A DNA stretch of 64,000 nucleotides from Lachnospiraceae bacterium (GTDB taxonomy: Bacteria > Bacillota > Clostridia > Lachnospirales > Lachnospiraceae): assembly GCA_004556655.1 (NCBI GenBank), contig SFGF01000005.1, forward strand, positions 10,057-74,056. The letters run 5' to 3'. The position numbers and the translations under genes were made by a program. Position 1 is the stretch's first letter. Each line of letters begins with the position of its first letter. The notes under the pieces were generated by a model that worked only from the letters and a program-made list of their open reading frames with translations, ran no database searches and was not told where the DNA came from. Of the stretch, positions 25,331 through 36,096 are shown in pieces.

Positions 25331-27576
25331 ATCTGCTCTCCTCCCATCCGATACAGTTCCTGTATCCGAAGACGCAAACTGGTATACCGCCCTTTTTCCT
25401 GTTTATTATGTATCATTTCATTGAATGTGACTTCACTTCCCACCACCGTCACACATTTTCTTGCTCTCGTAACCGCAGTATACAACAGATTTCTGCTCAG
25501 CAACATCTTAGGTCCACCCAAAAGCGGCAGGATCACTGCCGGATATTCGCTGCCCTGAGATTTGTGAATCGTCACTGCATAAGCCAGTTCCAACTCTTCC
25601 AACTGTTTAAAGCTATATTCTACATAACGATTTTCTTCATATATAACTGTCATAATCTCAGCAAATGTGTTGATTTCTTCTACGATTCCCATATCACCGT
25701 TGAATACACCCACACCTTTTTCCACAGGAATACCGTACTTTCCCCGTATCTCCCATTCCAACTGATAATCATTGCGAATCTGCATGACTTTGTCACCCTC
25801 ACGGAAAAGTCTGTTGCCAAATTCTTTTTCTCTTTTTTTCTTATCCGGGGGATTCAGATACTTCTGTAATACCTCATTCAGTCTTTCCACTCCCAGAAGA
25901 CCTTTTCGCATGGGGGTAAGCACCTGTATATCCAGCGGTTTTGCCTGGACGTACGGAGGAAGCTTTTTCTGCACCAGGTAAACAATGGATGCCACAATCA
26001 CATCCGCATCATATCTTTTCAGAAAGAAAAAATCTTTACTTTTATTATCAATAGCAACTTCTTCTCCCGCATTAATCTTATGAGCGTTGACCACAATATC
26101 ACTCTCGGTAGCCTGACGAAAAATTTTATTTAGTTTTACTACGCAAAACGCCTGCGAATCAATAATATCTTTCAGGACACTGCCAGGTCCCACACTGGGG
26201 AGCTGATTCACATCTCCCACCAGGATCAGCCTCGTTCCCACCTGAACTGCCGACAGCAGCGCATGCATCAGCGAAATATCCACCATAGACATCTCATCAA
26301 TGATGATTACATCCGCCTCCAGAGGATTCTCTTCATTTCTTTCAAAATGAGCTGCCGCCGACGATTCTTCCATCATCCCGGACAATTCCAGAAGACGGTG
26401 AATCGTGGAAGCCTCATAACCGGTGGCTTCTGTCATACGCTTTGCTGCACGCCCTGTAGGTGCCGCCAGATATATATCAAGTCCCTCCAGTTCAAAATAC
26501 TGGATGATTGCATTGATCGTGGTGGTTTTTCCGGTACCCGGACCTCCCGTGATCACCAGAACTCCATTTTTTACGGCCTCTACCACTGCCTGTCGCTGCA
26601 GTTCTTCCAGCTCCATCTGATTTTTATTTTCTATGAATTCCAGCCTCTTACGAATGCTCTCTTCATTTTCTTTATTCGAAATGGCCAGTTCCTTCAGTCT
26701 TCTTGCCGTATCCAGTTCCAGATAGTAATACTGGCTGGAATATATGATCTTTTGTGTTTTCTCTCTGAGAGGAATCTCTTTAATCACCACTTTTCGATCC
26801 ATAGCCAGATCCATGATATGTTTTTCCATATACTGAGGCTCAACACTCAGAAGTTCTGCCGTCCGGGAAAGTAAAATCTCCTGTGGCAGATATACATGTC
26901 CTTCTGCAGCTGCCAAAGTCAGCGTATAAAAAAGCCCACTTTTGATCCGATAGTCAGAATCCGTGTGAATGCCGATCCTGCCTGCAATCTCATCTGCAAT
27001 TCGAAAACCGATTCCCTGAATATCGTCTGCCAGCTGATAGGGATTCTCCCTTAGAACATTGTAAACTCTGGAACCATATTTCCCGTAGATTTTCACTCCC
27101 AGTGCAACAGAAATGCCATACTGTTGTAAAAACATCATAGCACTTCTCATCTCGGACTTTTCCGCCACCTGCTGTGCGATTTCCCGGGCTTTTTTTTCAC
27201 TGATTCCTTTTACTTCTGAAAGACGCTCCGGTTCTTCATCCAGAATCCGCATTGTGTCTTCCCCAAACCTTCTGACAATCCGTGCAGCTAAAGCGGCTCC
27301 CACGCCTTTAATAGCGCCGGAGCCCAGATATCTTTCTATAGCAATGGTATCTTCCGGAATCTTTGTCTCATAAGACTCAACTTTGAACTGCTGACCATAA
27401 GTCGAATGTTCCACGTAAGTTCCGGTAAGTTCCAGAAGTTCACCCTCGCCGATATATTCAAACACACCTACACAGGTAAGTTCTGAACCATCCACCATGA
27501 GATTCAGAACTGTGTATCCATTATCCTCATTGCGAAAAATGATATGATCTACATATCCTTCCACTGTACTTTGCAT
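25327..27576 (-). CDS. recD2: ATP-dependent DNA helicase RecD2
   Basis: This 749-residue SF1B 5'-3' helicase acts without RecBC in replication stress and mismatch repair. Its long N-terminal region (OB-like ESTV-EGYVDHIIF, then helix-hairpin-helix repeats such as GVGAALAARIVRRFG and VKGISEKKAREIA) distinguishes RecD2 from RecD. Helicase motifs follow: Walker A GGPGTGKTTT near residue 345, DEMSMVDI (motif II), GDVNQLPSVGPG (motif III), and motif VI region VTIHKSQGSEYP with LLYTAVTRARK. Full length and intact. Confidence 0.95.
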   Translation of the reverse strand: MQSTVEGYVDHIIFRNEDNGYTVLNLMVDGSELTCVGVFEYIGEGELLELTGTYVEHSTYGQQFKVESYETKIPEDTIAIERYLGSGAIKGVGAALAARIVRRFGEDTMRILDEEPERLSEVKGISEKKAREIAQQVAEKSEMRSAMMFLQQYGISVALGVKIYGKYGSRVYNVLRENPYQLADDIQGIGFRIADEIAGRIGIHTDSDYRIKSGLFYTLTLAAAEGHVYLPQEILLSRTAELLSVEPQYMEKHIMDLAMDRKVVIKEIPLREKTQKIIYSSQYYYLELDTARRLKELAISNKENEESIRKRLEFIENKNQMELEELQRQAVVEAVKNGVLVITGGPGTGKTTTINAIIQYFELEGLDIYLAAPTGRAAKRMTEATGYEASTIHRLLELSGMMEESSAAAHFERNEENPLEADVIIIDEMSMVDISLMHALLSAVQVGTRLILVGDVNQLPSVGPGSVLKDIIDSQAFCVVKLNKIFRQATESDIVVNAHKINAGEEVAIDNKSKDFFFLKRYDADVIVASIVYLVQKKLPPYVQAKPLDIQVLTPMRKGLLGVERLNEVLQKYLNPPDKKKREKEFGNRLFREGDKVMQIRNDYQLEWEIRGKYGIPVEKGVGVFNGDMGIVEEINTFAEIMTVIYEENRYVEYSFKQLEELELAYAVTIHKSQGSEYPAVILPLLGGPKMLLSRNLLYTAVTRARKCVTVVGSEVTFNEMIHNKQEKGRYTSLRLRIQELYRMGGEQI

Positions 27577-27595
27577 ACATATTATCCTTTTCTCA

Positions 27596-28585
27596 CTATT
27601 TACCCAGTTTCGCCATCACTTCCGCATACAGACCGGTGCCTTCCGCTACCACACAGGATGGATTCTCTGCCGTCATAGCATTGATTCCTGTCCGCTCTGT
27701 GAGGATTTCCTCCAATCCGTCCAGGAGAGCACCTCCTCCGGTCAGCACGATACCTCTTTCCACAATATCCGCAGCCAGTTCCGGCGGTGTTTTTTCCAAC
27801 ACACCATGGACTGCCTCCACAATCTTTGTGGTAGATTCCTGAAGTGCCTCGCGGATCTCTTCGGATGTAACAGTCACGGTTTTGGGAAGACCAGTGATCA
27901 CATTACGACCTTTCACTTCCATCGTGACAATCTGAGGCCGTTTACACGCTGTCCCAATCTTAATCTTGATGGCTTCTGCTGTCTGTTCACCAATAAACAG
28001 ATTGTGTGCTTTCCGCACATGACGGATAATTGCCTCATCAAAATCATTTCCAGCCACCTTAATGGATGACGATACCACGATACCTCCAAGAGAAATGACA
28101 GCAATATCTGTAGTACCGCCTCCTATATCCACGATCAGATTGCCAAATGGCTTTGTAATATCGATTCCTGCACCTATGGCTGCAGCGATAGGCTCTTCAA
28201 TAATATATACCTCCCGGGCTCCTGCCTGATAGGTTGCTTCCTCCACCGCCTTACGCTCAACTTCTGTCACTCCACTGGGCACACAGATGCTGATCCTTGG
28301 CTTCCGAAATGCCTTTCTCCCCATGGCTTTCTGTATAAAATGCTTCAGCATCTTTTCTGTAATAGTATAATCTGAGATAACTCCCTGGCGCAGCGGACGG
28401 ATCGCCATAATATTACCCGGTGTCCTTCCGATCATCTGACGTGCTTCTTCACCGATTGCTTTTACCTTGTCCGCATCTTTATCATAAGCAACTACAGATG
28501 GCTCTTTCAAAACAATCCCTTTGCCTTTTGTATAAACAAGAATACTGGAAGTTCCCAGATCAATTCCTATATCTGCTGATGCCAT
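27596..28585 (-). CDS. mreB: Rod shape-determining protein MreB
   Basis: The 329-residue bacterial actin polymerises under the membrane and organises the elongation machinery. Nucleotide-binding segments are intact: GIDLGTSSILVY (phosphate 1), LIVDIGGGTTDIAVI (phosphate 2) and LTGGGALLDGLEE (adenosine). There is no mreC/mreD downstream, so it is a lone MreB/Mbl-type copy, as often seen in Clostridia. The ribosome site AAAGGGGA precedes ATG. Confidence 0.94.
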   Translation of the reverse strand: MASADIGIDLGTSSILVYTKGKGIVLKEPSVVAYDKDADKVKAIGEEARQMIGRTPGNIMAIRPLRQGVISDYTITEKMLKHFIQKAMGRKAFRKPRISICVPSGVTEVERKAVEEATYQAGAREVYIIEEPIAAAIGAGIDITKPFGNLIVDIGGGTTDIAVISLGGIVVSSSIKVAGNDFDEAIIRHVRKAHNLFIGEQTAEAIKIKIGTACKRPQIVTMEVKGRNVITGLPKTVTVTSEEIREALQESTTKIVEAVHGVLEKTPPELAADIVERGIVLTGGGALLDGLEEILTERTGINAMTAENPSCVVAEGTGLYAEVMAKLGK

Positions 28586-28672
28586 ATTAGTCCCCTTTCA
28601 ATTTCAGAATGTTACACTTTCCAATGATCTTACCGGTTCATTCCAATCTTCCGGAAATTGAGCCGCAACCAT

Positions 28673-28701
28673 ATTATAAACAATTCCCTGTTAAATGGAA
28701 A
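28673..28701 (-). promoter_or_regulatory. Possible mreB promoter
   Basis: On the minus strand a perfect TATAAT (28673-28678) is preceded, at 17 bases, by a weak TTTCCA (28696-28701) that overlaps the 3' end of uvrA. It lies about 90 bases upstream of the mreB start. Confidence 0.45.
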
Positions 28702-31546
28702 GCGTTTTTTGGAGGTATTTTTCGACATACTTTCCGGTATAAGAAATAGGATTCTTTGCTACCTCTTCCGGTGTACCCTGGGCAATCACAGTTCCACCTT
28801 TATCTCCACCTTCCGGTCCGATATCTATAATATAATCTGCTGTTTTGATCACATCCAGATTATGTTCGATTACGATTACCGTATTACCGCCTTCCGTAAG
28901 CCGCTTAAGAATATCAATCAACTTATGCACATCAGCAAAATGCAGTCCCGTGGTTGGCTCATCCAGGATATAAATCGTTTTTCCTGTGCTTCTTCTGGAA
29001 AGCTCTGTTGCCAGTTTTACACGCTGTGCTTCACCTCCGGAAAGCGTAGTAGAAGGCTGTCCCAGACGAATATAAGAAAGCCCTACATCATTCAATGTCT
29101 CAATCTTTCTGCTGATAGACGGAACATTTTCAAAAAACTTCACCGCTTCTTCTACGGTCATGTTCAACACATCATAAATACTCTTCCCTTTATATTTTAC
29201 TTCCAGTGTTTCCCTGTTGTATCGCTTTCCCTGACATACTTCACAGGGTACATACACATCCGGAAGAAAATGCATCTCAATCTTGATGATTCCGTCTCCA
29301 CTGCAGGCTTCACATCTTCCGCCTTTTACATTGAAACTGAATCTTCCTTTTTTATATCCTCTTGCTCTTGCATCAGCTGTAGCCGCAAAAAGATCCCGTA
29401 TCTGATCAAAAACCCCCGTATACGTTGCCGGATTAGATCTCGGAGTTCTTCCGATCGGTGACTGATCAATATTGATCACCTTATCCAGTGCTTCGGTTCC
29501 CTCTATGCATCTATGCTCTCCGGGAATCGTACGTGCCCGGTTCAGCTTTTTCGCCAGACTTTTGTACAGAATCTCATTGACAAGAGAGCTTTTTCCCGAA
29601 CCGGATACGCCGGTCACACAGGTAAACACACCAAGAGGGAATTTCACATCAATGTTTTTCAGATTATTCTGCTTTGCTCCCCTGACTGTAATCCAACCTG
29701 TTGGTTCTTTCCTTTGGGCAGGCACGGGGATTTTTATTTTGCCGCTCAGATACGCCCCGGTAATGGAATTTTCATTATTCATCAGATCCTGAGCCGTACC
29801 GATACCCACCAGTTCTCCGCCATGTTCTCCTGCCCCTGGACCAATATCTACAATGCAGTCTGCAGCCAACATGGTATCCTCATCATGTTCCACCACGATC
29901 AGTGTATTGCCCAGATCCCGCAGATGACATAAAGTCTTAAGCAGCTTGTCATTGTCTCTCTGGTGAAGACCGATACTTGGCTCGTCCAGAATATAAGCCA
30001 CTCCTACCAGACCGGATCCGATCTGAGTCGCCAGACGGATTCTCTGAGCTTCCCCTCCCGACAGTGTACTGGTAGCACGGGCAAGCGTAAGATACTCCAA
30101 CCCCACATCCATAAGAAAACTGATACGCGCTTTGATTTCTTTTAATACCTGATTGCCGATCAGCTTCTGCGTCTCCGTCAACTTCAGATTTTTCATAAAA
30201 TCCGTAAGCTTTGCAATAGACATCGAAGTGATTTCATAAATATTTTTATCACCTACAGTCACCGCAAGTGCTTCCGGCTTCAGCCTCTGTCCCCGGCAGG
30301 TATGACATGGAGTAATCTGCATAAAGGTCTCAAATTCCTGTTTGGAAGATTCCGATCCGGTCTCACGGTATCTACGTTCCACATTCTTGATCAGCCCTTC
30401 AAAAGCCACATCATAGACGCCTTCTCCACGCTGTCCTTTATAATGTACTTTCACAGAATGCCCATTGGTTCCATAAATCAGAATATCATGGATTTCTTTC
30501 GGATAATCCTGAAATGGTGTGGACAGATCAAAATGATACTCCTCACACAACGCATCCAATATCGCCCGTGTAAAGCTGCCCTTTGAAGTACAGGACTGCC
30601 ATCCCAACACGGCAATAGCACCCTCTTCTATCGAAAGGGAAGGATCCGGTATCATCAAACGCTCATCAAATTCCATCTTATAACCAAGTCCCAGACAATC
30701 CGGACATGCTCCAAAAGGATTATTGAAAGAAAAACTTCTCGGCTCAATCTCATCCACACTGATCCCACAATCCGGGCAGGAAAAACTCTGACTGAAATTC
30801 AGATACTTTCCGTCCATTGTATCCACCACGAGAAGTCCATCCGAAAGAGACAGCACACTTTCAATCGAATCCGTAAGTCGTTTTTCAATCCCGGGCTTTA
30901 CCGCCAGACGATCCACGATAATCGCAATGGTATGTTTGATATTCTTATCCAGTTTGATTTCTTCCGAAAGTTCATACATATTACCGTCAATAGCCACCCG
31001 GACATATCCACTTTTCCTTGCCTGCTCCAGAACTTTCTCATGTCGTCCTTTTCTTCCCCGTACTACCGGGGCAAGAAGCTGTATCCTCGTTCGTTCCGGC
31101 AGAGCCATAATCTGATCCACCATCTGATCTACCGTCTGTTTTTCGATGGTTTTTCCACACTTCGGACAATGAGGAATCCCAATCCGGGCATAGAGCAGAC
31201 GGAAATAATCGTAAATCTCCGTAACAGTTCCCACAGTCGATCGCGGATTTCTGTTCGTTGATTTCTGGTCAATAGATATTGCCGGGGAAAGTCCTTCAAT
31301 ACTTTCCACATTCGGTTTTTCCATCTGTCCCAAAAACTGTCGGGCATAAGATGACAGACTTTCCATATATCGACGCTGACCTTCCGCGTAAATGGTATCA
31401 AAAGCAAGAGAGCTCTTTCCAGAACCGGATAAGCCCGTAAAAACCACAAATTCATTCCGAGGGATATCTACATTCAGATTCTTCAGATTATTTTCATTGG
31501 CCCCTCGGATCTTTATATATTGTTTTTCAGATTTTTGTACTGACAT
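28691..31546 (-). CDS. uvrA: Excinuclease ABC subunit A (UvrA)
   Basis: The 951-residue damage-recognition ATPase of nucleotide excision repair is full length. It has two ABC domains with Walker [14 protein letters not shown] near residue 35 and [13 protein letters not shown] in the second half. Two signature/Walker B sets ([24 protein letters not shown] with [10 protein letters not shown] and [10 protein letters not shown]) are present. The zinc-binding cysteines HCPKCGK, SCPDCG, CPDCLG and CEACSGDG are also visible. uvrB is not adjacent. Transcription appears to be under a LexA-like site at 31589-31600. Confidence 0.97.
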   Translation of the reverse strand: MSVQKSEKQYIKIRGANENNLKNLNVDIPRNEFVVFTGLSGSGKSSLAFDTIYAEGQRRYMESLSSYARQFLGQMEKPNVESIEGLSPAISIDQKSTNRNPRSTVGTVTEIYDYFRLLYARIGIPHCPKCGKTIEKQTVDQMVDQIMALPERTRIQLLAPVVRGRKGRHEKVLEQARKSGYVRVAIDGNMYELSEEIKLDKNIKHTIAIIVDRLAVKPGIEKRLTDSIESVLSLSDGLLVVDTMDGKYLNFSQSFSCPDCGISVDEIEPRSFSFNNPFGACPDCLGLGYKMEFDERLMIPDPSLSIEEGAIAVLGWQSCTSKGSFTRAILDALCEEYHFDLSTPFQDYPKEIHDILIYGTNGHSVKVHYKGQRGEGVYDVAFEGLIKNVERRYRETGSESSKQEFETFMQITPCHTCRGQRLKPEALAVTVGDKNIYEITSMSIAKLTDFMKNLKLTETQKLIGNQVLKEIKARISFLMDVGLEYLTLARATSTLSGGEAQRIRLATQIGSGLVGVAYILDEPSIGLHQRDNDKLLKTLCHLRDLGNTLIVVEHDEDTMLAADCIVDIGPGAGEHGGELVGIGTAQDLMNNENSITGAYLSGKIKIPVPAQRKEPTGWITVRGAKQNNLKNIDVKFPLGVFTCVTGVSGSGKSSLVNEILYKSLAKKLNRARTIPGEHRCIEGTEALDKVINIDQSPIGRTPRSNPATYTGVFDQIRDLFAATADARARGYKKGRFSFNVKGGRCEACSGDGIIKIEMHFLPDVYVPCEVCQGKRYNRETLEVKYKGKSIYDVLNMTVEEAVKFFENVPSISRKIETLNDVGLSYIRLGQPSTTLSGGEAQRVKLATELSRRSTGKTIYILDEPTTGLHFADVHKLIDILKRLTEGGNTVIVIEHNLDVIKTADYIIDIGPEGGDKGGTVIAQGTPEEVAKNPISYTGKYVEKYLQKTLSI

Positions 31547-31578
31547 ATGCTTTTTCTCCTTAAAAACGGTATACTGCT

Positions 31579-31607
31579 AGAATATAGCAAACGTACGTTC
31601 TTGTCAA
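31579..31607 (-). promoter_or_regulatory. uvrA promoter with overlapping LexA (SOS) box
   Basis: On the minus strand, TTGACA (31602-31607) and TATTCT (31579-31584) are 17 bases apart. GAACGTACGTTT (31589-31600) fills the spacer and fits the Gram-positive LexA/DinR box GAAC-N4-GTTC with one mismatch. The -35 overlaps the stop of hemW. A repressor bound here would block RNA polymerase. Confidence 0.75.
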
Positions 31608-32728
31608 GGAAGAAAATCCGCAAGAATCGGATTGCTCACACTGATTCCCCTGCGGGTGAATCGCAGATAATCTCCATTTTGCTCCAGCAATTCCATCGTC
31701 CTGTATTTTTTAATCACATTCCCATATATTTCATACAATTCCTGTCCAAAATTATTTCTAAACTCTGTCGCAGAAACTCCCTCTGTCATTCGAAGTCCCA
31801 GAATCATATATTCTGCCATCTGGTCTCTCAATTCCAGTTTTTCTGTCTGTTCACGGATTATTTCGGGATGTTCACAGTTTTGTAAGTATTTTTCCATTTC
31901 AGAAATATTGGAAAATCTTTTATCTTCCAGCAGAGAAGCACTTCCCAACCCCAGTCCCAGATACTCCTTCCGCTTCCAATATCCCAGATTATGCCTGCAT
32001 TCTCTTCCATTTTTTGCATAATTAGAAATTTCATACTGATGATATCCATAAGAAGACAATATATCATGGGTGTATTCGTACATAACCCTCTCTTCCTCTT
32101 CATCAGGAAGCTCCAATTCTCTTTCAGAAAAAGGAGTACCTTCCTCAATGATCAGACTGTATGCCGATATATGTTCCGGATGCAGCTGTACTGTCTTTGA
32201 CAGCGTTGCCTCCCATGAAGCCAGACTTTGTCCCGGAAGTCCAGACATTAGATCTACATTGATATTTTCAAAACCGGCATTTCTTGCCATCTGATAGCTT
32301 TCCAGGAACTCCTCCCAGGTATGAATCCTTCCCAGCATCTTTAGTTCCCGGTTGTTCGCAGACTGACACCCAAAGCTGATTCGATTAATCCCACTCTTAT
32401 GATAGATCTCCAGTTTTTTATGATCAACAGTTCCCGGATTCGCTTCTATCGTAATTTCCACATCAGAACTCCGATCAAATTTTCCGTACACACTATCCAT
32501 AATCTCTTCGATCCACTCTCCCGGCAAAACTGACGGAGTCCCGCCTCCAATAAAAATAGACGAAACCTGATAGTTTGAAAAATCTCCACAATGATTAATT
32601 TCCTTTATCAAAGCTTCCACATAATTCCGCTGCCTTTCTGTCCCTGCAGGGCCTGACAGAAAATCACAATAATCACACTTTTTCACACAAAACGGGATAT
32701 GAATATATAATTCCAGTTCTTTTTTCAT
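31604..32728 (-). CDS. hemW: Radical SAM heme chaperone HemW
   Basis: The 374-residue protein is related to coproporphyrinogen III dehydrogenase HemN, but its short N-terminus marks it as the HemW group. YIHIPFCVKKCDYC holds the CxxxCxxC cluster at Cys14, Cys18 and Cys21. IFIGGGTPSVL, IEANPGTV and RISFGCQSANNREL follow, as in the family. The C-terminal HemN_C domain is present. HemW binds heme and hands it to targets; free-standing activity as an oxidase is not expected. The start at 32728 is an ATG with an AGAAAGAAG site; a TTG two codons earlier is less likely. Confidence 0.92.
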   Translation of the reverse strand: MKKELELYIHIPFCVKKCDYCDFLSGPAGTERQRNYVEALIKEINHCGDFSNYQVSSIFIGGGTPSVLPGEWIEEIMDSVYGKFDRSSDVEITIEANPGTVDHKKLEIYHKSGINRISFGCQSANNRELKMLGRIHTWEEFLESYQMARNAGFENINVDLMSGLPGQSLASWEATLSKTVQLHPEHISAYSLIIEEGTPFSERELELPDEEEERVMYEYTHDILSSYGYHQYEISNYAKNGRECRHNLGYWKRKEYLGLGLGSASLLEDKRFSNISEMEKYLQNCEHPEIIREQTEKLELRDQMAEYMILGLRMTEGVSATEFRNNFGQELYEIYGNVIKKYRTMELLEQNGDYLRFTRRGISVSNPILADFLP

Positions 32729-32764
32729 CCACAAATCTTCTTTCTAGTTATTTTAAATCCCATG

Positions 32765-32897
32765 ATATCACATATATCACAATAAAAATATATACTTTTT
32801 GATTCGTGATATTTGAATGAACAAAAAGTATATGTATTGACATTTTCTCACACAAGTCGTATTATAGTGATATCAATTTAATATCATTTTATATCAT
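32765..32897. promoter_or_regulatory. Repeat-rich operator region of the SPFH/RHH operon
   Basis: Six copies of a 7-mer of the type GTGATAT/ATATCAC(T) lie at 32765-32771, 32774-32780, 32806-32812, 32867-32873, 32881-32887 and 32891-32897. They flank and follow the sigma-A promoter. A perfect 12-bp inverted repeat (ATATACTTTTTG at 32790-32801, its complement at 32822-32833) lies immediately upstream of the -35. The layout suggests cooperative binding of a small repressor, such as the ribbon-helix-helix protein encoded downstream. Confidence 0.55.
32837..32865 (+). promoter_or_regulatory. Sigma-A promoter of the SPFH/RHH operon
   Basis: TTGACA (32837-32842), a 17-base spacer and TATTAT (32860-32865) lie about 50 bases before the SPFH start. 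Confidence 0.8.
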
Positions 32898-32913
32898 ATG
32901 AGGAGGTATGTAT

Positions 32914-33945
32914 ATGGATAATTCAAAAATAACGGAAGAGAAGCTTCTAAAACCTGTATCCGGTATGCTGATGCTGTTTGTCTCTCTATTCATTCTGATC
33001 GGCGGCATCGTGTTTTTTGTACTGGGTCTTCTCAATTCGATTCTTACCATTGATGGCACAGATTCCGTGATTCATCCAGTGTTGCTGGGAGTTTCCATTG
33101 CCGTGTTTGTTATTGCTATGATTGTCGGACCTATTCTGATGGGTGGTCTGAAAATCATTCATCCGAACGAAGCGCTTGTACTGACACTGTTTGGTAAATA
33201 TTATGGAACACTGTATCATCCTGGTTTCTTTTGGGTCGTACCTTTCTGTACAGCAATTAACCCAACTGCTGAAAATGCCTCAAAGCAGCAGATTGCAGCT
33301 TCCGTTTCCGGAATCAGCTCAGGCAAATCTTCTGCCGGAACAGAAATATCTTTTCGGAAAAAGGTTTCTTTGAAAACTATGACATTAAACAACGAAAAGC
33401 AAAAAGTTAATGACGCTTCCGGTAACCCGATTGAAATCGGTACTGTAGTCATCTGGAAGGTAGAAAATGCCACGAAAGCAGTACTGAATGTAGAAAATTT
33501 CTATGAATATCTTTCCATTCAGTGTGATGCCACCACTCGTAATGCTGCCCGCCGTTATCCTTATGATGCCGCAGAAGGCAGTGATGAAAAATCCCTTCGC
33601 GGAAGTACACAGGAAATTGCGGATATCATGCAGGATGAACTTCAGGAAAAGGTAAAAGACGCAGGTATTCAGATACTGGATGTTAGGATTAGCCGTCTTG
33701 CTTATGCACCGGAAATTGCTTCTGCCATGCTTCAGCGTCAGCAGGCAGCCGCAATCATTGATGCTCGTCAGAAAATTGTGGAAGGTGCCGTCAGCATGGT
33801 AGAAATGGCTTTACAAAAGCTGTCCGAAAATGATATTGTAGAACTTGATGAAGAGAGGAAAGCTGCCATGGTCAGCAACCTGCTTGTAGTTCTCTGCGGC
33901 AATAAAGACGCACAGCCGATCGTTAATAGTGGTTCTTTATATTAA
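32914..33945 (+). CDS. SPFH/band-7 domain membrane protein
   Basis: The 343-residue protein has two N-terminal hydrophobic segments (about residues 17-40 and 53-80). A band-7/SPFH domain follows (GLKIIHPNEALVLTLFGKYYGTL, VDASGNPIEIGTVVIWKV, LSIQCDATTRNAARRYPYD), and then an Ala/Gln-rich helical C-terminus (ILDVRISRLAYAPEIASAMLQRQQAAAIIDAR). SPFH proteins form oligomeric membrane scaffolds. The start at 32914 is chosen because AGGAGG (32901-32906) sits 7 bases before it, and only one base before the ATG at 32908. The short downstream gene for an Arc-like protein appears to be in the same transcript. Confidence 0.9.
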   Translation: MDNSKITEEKLLKPVSGMLMLFVSLFILIGGIVFFVLGLLNSILTIDGTDSVIHPVLLGVSIAVFVIAMIVGPILMGGLKIIHPNEALVLTLFGKYYGTLYHPGFFWVVPFCTAINPTAENASKQQIAASVSGISSGKSSAGTEISFRKKVSLKTMTLNNEKQKVNDASGNPIEIGTVVIWKVENATKAVLNVENFYEYLSIQCDATTRNAARRYPYDAAEGSDEKSLRGSTQEIADIMQDELQEKVKDAGIQILDVRISRLAYAPEIASAMLQRQQAAAIIDARQKIVEGAVSMVEMALQKLSENDIVELDEERKAAMVSNLLVVLCGNKDAQPIVNSGSLY

Positions 33946-34031
33946 AACGATCGTAATGATTCAGAACTGCAGCTGTGAGCAACAATTTCTGTTTGAACTA
34001 CTGACAATACAGATGCAAGGGAGGTATTACA

Positions 34032-34205
34032 ATGAGCGATCAAAAATCAAAAGAAAAAGCTAAAAAGCAAGTACCGCTCCGCCTTTCCGCCTCCCTCTGG
34101 AACGATCTTGCTCAGTGGGCAGAAGACGATTTTCGTTCAATCAACGGACAGATTGAGTATCTGTTAACGGAATGTGTTAAATATCACAAGGGTCAGAAGA
34201 AATAA
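34032..34205 (+). CDS. Small ribbon-helix-helix (Arc/MetJ-like) DNA-binding protein
   Basis: This 57-residue protein has a basic N-terminus (SKEKAKKQ). The stretch VPLRLSASLWNDLAQWA fits a beta-strand followed by helix A, and SINGQIEYLLTECVKYH fits the second helix, as in Arc-type repressors. The strand residues KKQVPLRL would contact the DNA major groove. It follows the SPFH gene by 86 bases, with a strong GGGAGG site, and ends in a terminator. Autoregulation at the repeats upstream of the SPFH gene is inferred. The SPFH-RHH pairing recalls operons in other Clostridia, but I know of no assigned function. Confidence 0.8.
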   Translation: MSDQKSKEKAKKQVPLRLSASLWNDLAQWAEDDFRSINGQIEYLLTECVKYHKGQKK

Positions 34206-34242
34206 AATCAAGCGGGACAACAGGTCCCGCTTGATTTTTAAT
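34205..34242. terminator. Bidirectional rho-independent terminator between the RHH gene and lepA
   Basis: A perfect 14-bp stem (34205-34218 with 34224-34237) and 5-base loop end in T residues on the plus strand and serve convergent genes. The right side overlaps the lepA stop codon. Confidence 0.85.
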
Positions 34243-36052
34243 CATCATCCAGTTTCAAAACACTCATAAATGCTTTCTGCGGTATTTCTACATTACCCAC
34301 CTGACGCATCCGTTTCTTTCCTTCTTTCTGTTTCTCAAGAAGTTTCTTCTTACGCGAGATATCCCCGCCATAACATTTTGCCAACACGTCTTTTCGCATG
34401 GCTTTTACTGTCTCTCGGGCAATGATTTTTCCGCCCACCGCTGCCTGGATCGGTATCTCAAAAAGCTGTCTTGGTATCTCTTCTTTCAGCTTTTCACACA
34501 TCTTTCTGCCTCTTTCATAAGCAGATCCGGCAAAGACAATAAACGACAGCGCATCCACTTCTTCATGGTTCACAAGAATATCCAGCTTCACCAGCTCACT
34601 TCTCTCATATCCCAGCATCTCATAATCAAAAGAAGCGTAACCTCTGGAACGGGATTTCAGTGCATCAAAGAAATCATAGATAATCTCATTCAGCGGCAGA
34701 TGATAAGTTAAAAGTGCACGAGTTGTTTCCATGTATTCCATGCCCTGATACTGCCCTCTTCTTTCCTGACAGAGATCCATGATCGGTCCGATAAATTCTG
34801 TAGTCACCATGATTTCAGCTTTTACCATAGGCTCTTCCATATATTCAATCTCAGACGGATCCGGAAGATTGGACGGATTCGTCAGATCGATCACTGTTCC
34901 GTTGGTTTTATGCACTTTATAAATAACCCCCGGAGCTGTCGTCACCAGATCCAGATTGTACTCTCTTTCCAGACGTTCCTGGATAATTTCCAGATGAAGC
35001 AGTCCCAGAAATCCGCATCGGAATCCGAAGCCCAATGCAATAGATGTTTCCGGTTCATAGAACAGAGAAGCATCATTCAACTGAAGCTTTTCAAGAGCAT
35101 CTCTGAGATCTCCGTATTTTGCTCCATCTGCCGGATATACACCACAATAAACCATAGGGTTGACCTTTTTATAACCGGGCAATGGTTTTTCACAGGGACG
35201 CTGCGCATCGGTGACAGTATCACCGACCCTGGTATCTTTAACATTTTTGATACTGGCGGTAAAATATCCAACCATACCTGCACTCAGTTCCTCACAGGGA
35301 ATAAACTGTCCGGCACCAAAATATCCGACCTCTACAACATCAGCTGTGGCTCCGGTAGCCATCATACGTGCCATGGTACCTTTTCGGATCCTGCCTTCTT
35401 TGATTCTGCAAAATACAATCACACCCTTATAGGAGTCATAGACAGAGTCAAAAATCAACGCCTGCAAAGGTGCATTCGGATCACCCTGAGGAGCCGGTAT
35501 CTTCTCCACAATCTGTTCCAGAACTTCTTCAATATTAATTCCCATCTTTGCAGAAATCTGAGGTGCATCCTGTGCTTCAATGCCGATCACATCTTCAATT
35601 TCATTGATCACCCGCTCCGGCTCCGCACTGGGAAGATCAATTTTATTAATCACTGGCATCACATCCAGATCATGATCCAGCGCCAGATATACATTGGCCA
35701 GAGTTTGTGCTTCGATACCCTGTGCTGCATCCACCACAAGAATCGCCCCGTCACATGCTGCAAGACTTCGGGATACTTCATAATTAAAATCCACATGTCC
35801 GGGGGTATCTATCAGATTGAAAATATATTCTTCTCCATTTTTTGCTTTATATACAGTACGCACGGTCTGTGCTTTAATCGTAATTCCTCTCTCTCGCTCC
35901 AGATCCATATTATCCAGAACCTGAGCCTGCATCTCGCGCTCGGTCAAAAGTCCGGTTTTCTCAATAATACGGTCAGCCAGTGTAGATTTTCCATGGTCAA
36001 TGTGTGCGATAATACAGAAATTACGAATCTTACTTTGATCGATTACTGCCAC
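34238..36052 (-). CDS. lepA: Elongation factor 4 (LepA)
   Basis: The 604-residue translational GTPase acts on stalled or early-elongating ribosomes. It has an intact G domain (G1 [10 protein letters not shown]2 [11 protein letters not shown]3 DTPGHVDF, G4 NKIDLP). The EF4-specific C-terminal region ends near [19 protein letters not shown], as is usual. It begins with GTG after GGGAGG. Promoter at 36097-36126. Confidence 0.97.
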   Translation of the reverse strand: MAVIDQSKIRNFCIIAHIDHGKSTLADRIIEKTGLLTEREMQAQVLDNMDLERERGITIKAQTVRTVYKAKNGEEYIFNLIDTPGHVDFNYEVSRSLAACDGAILVVDAAQGIEAQTLANVYLALDHDLDVMPVINKIDLPSAEPERVINEIEDVIGIEAQDAPQISAKMGINIEEVLEQIVEKIPAPQGDPNAPLQALIFDSVYDSYKGVIVFCRIKEGRIRKGTMARMMATGATADVVEVGYFGAGQFIPCEELSAGMVGYFTASIKNVKDTRVGDTVTDAQRPCEKPLPGYKKVNPMVYCGVYPADGAKYGDLRDALEKLQLNDASLFYEPETSIALGFGFRCGFLGLLHLEIIQERLEREYNLDLVTTAPGVIYKVHKTNGTVIDLTNPSNLPDPSEIEYMEEPMVKAEIMVTTEFIGPIMDLCQERRGQYQGMEYMETTRALLTYHLPLNEIIYDFFDALKSRSRGYASFDYEMLGYERSELVKLDILVNHEEVDALSFIVFAGSAYERGRKMCEKLKEEIPRQLFEIPIQAAVGGKIIARETVKAMRKDVLAKCYGGDISRKKKLLEKQKEGKKRMRQVGNVEIPQKAFMSVLKLDDD

Positions 36053-36096
36053 TTTCGTTCCTCCCTTTCAGAATGCTTTCGTAAACGCTATCGCTT

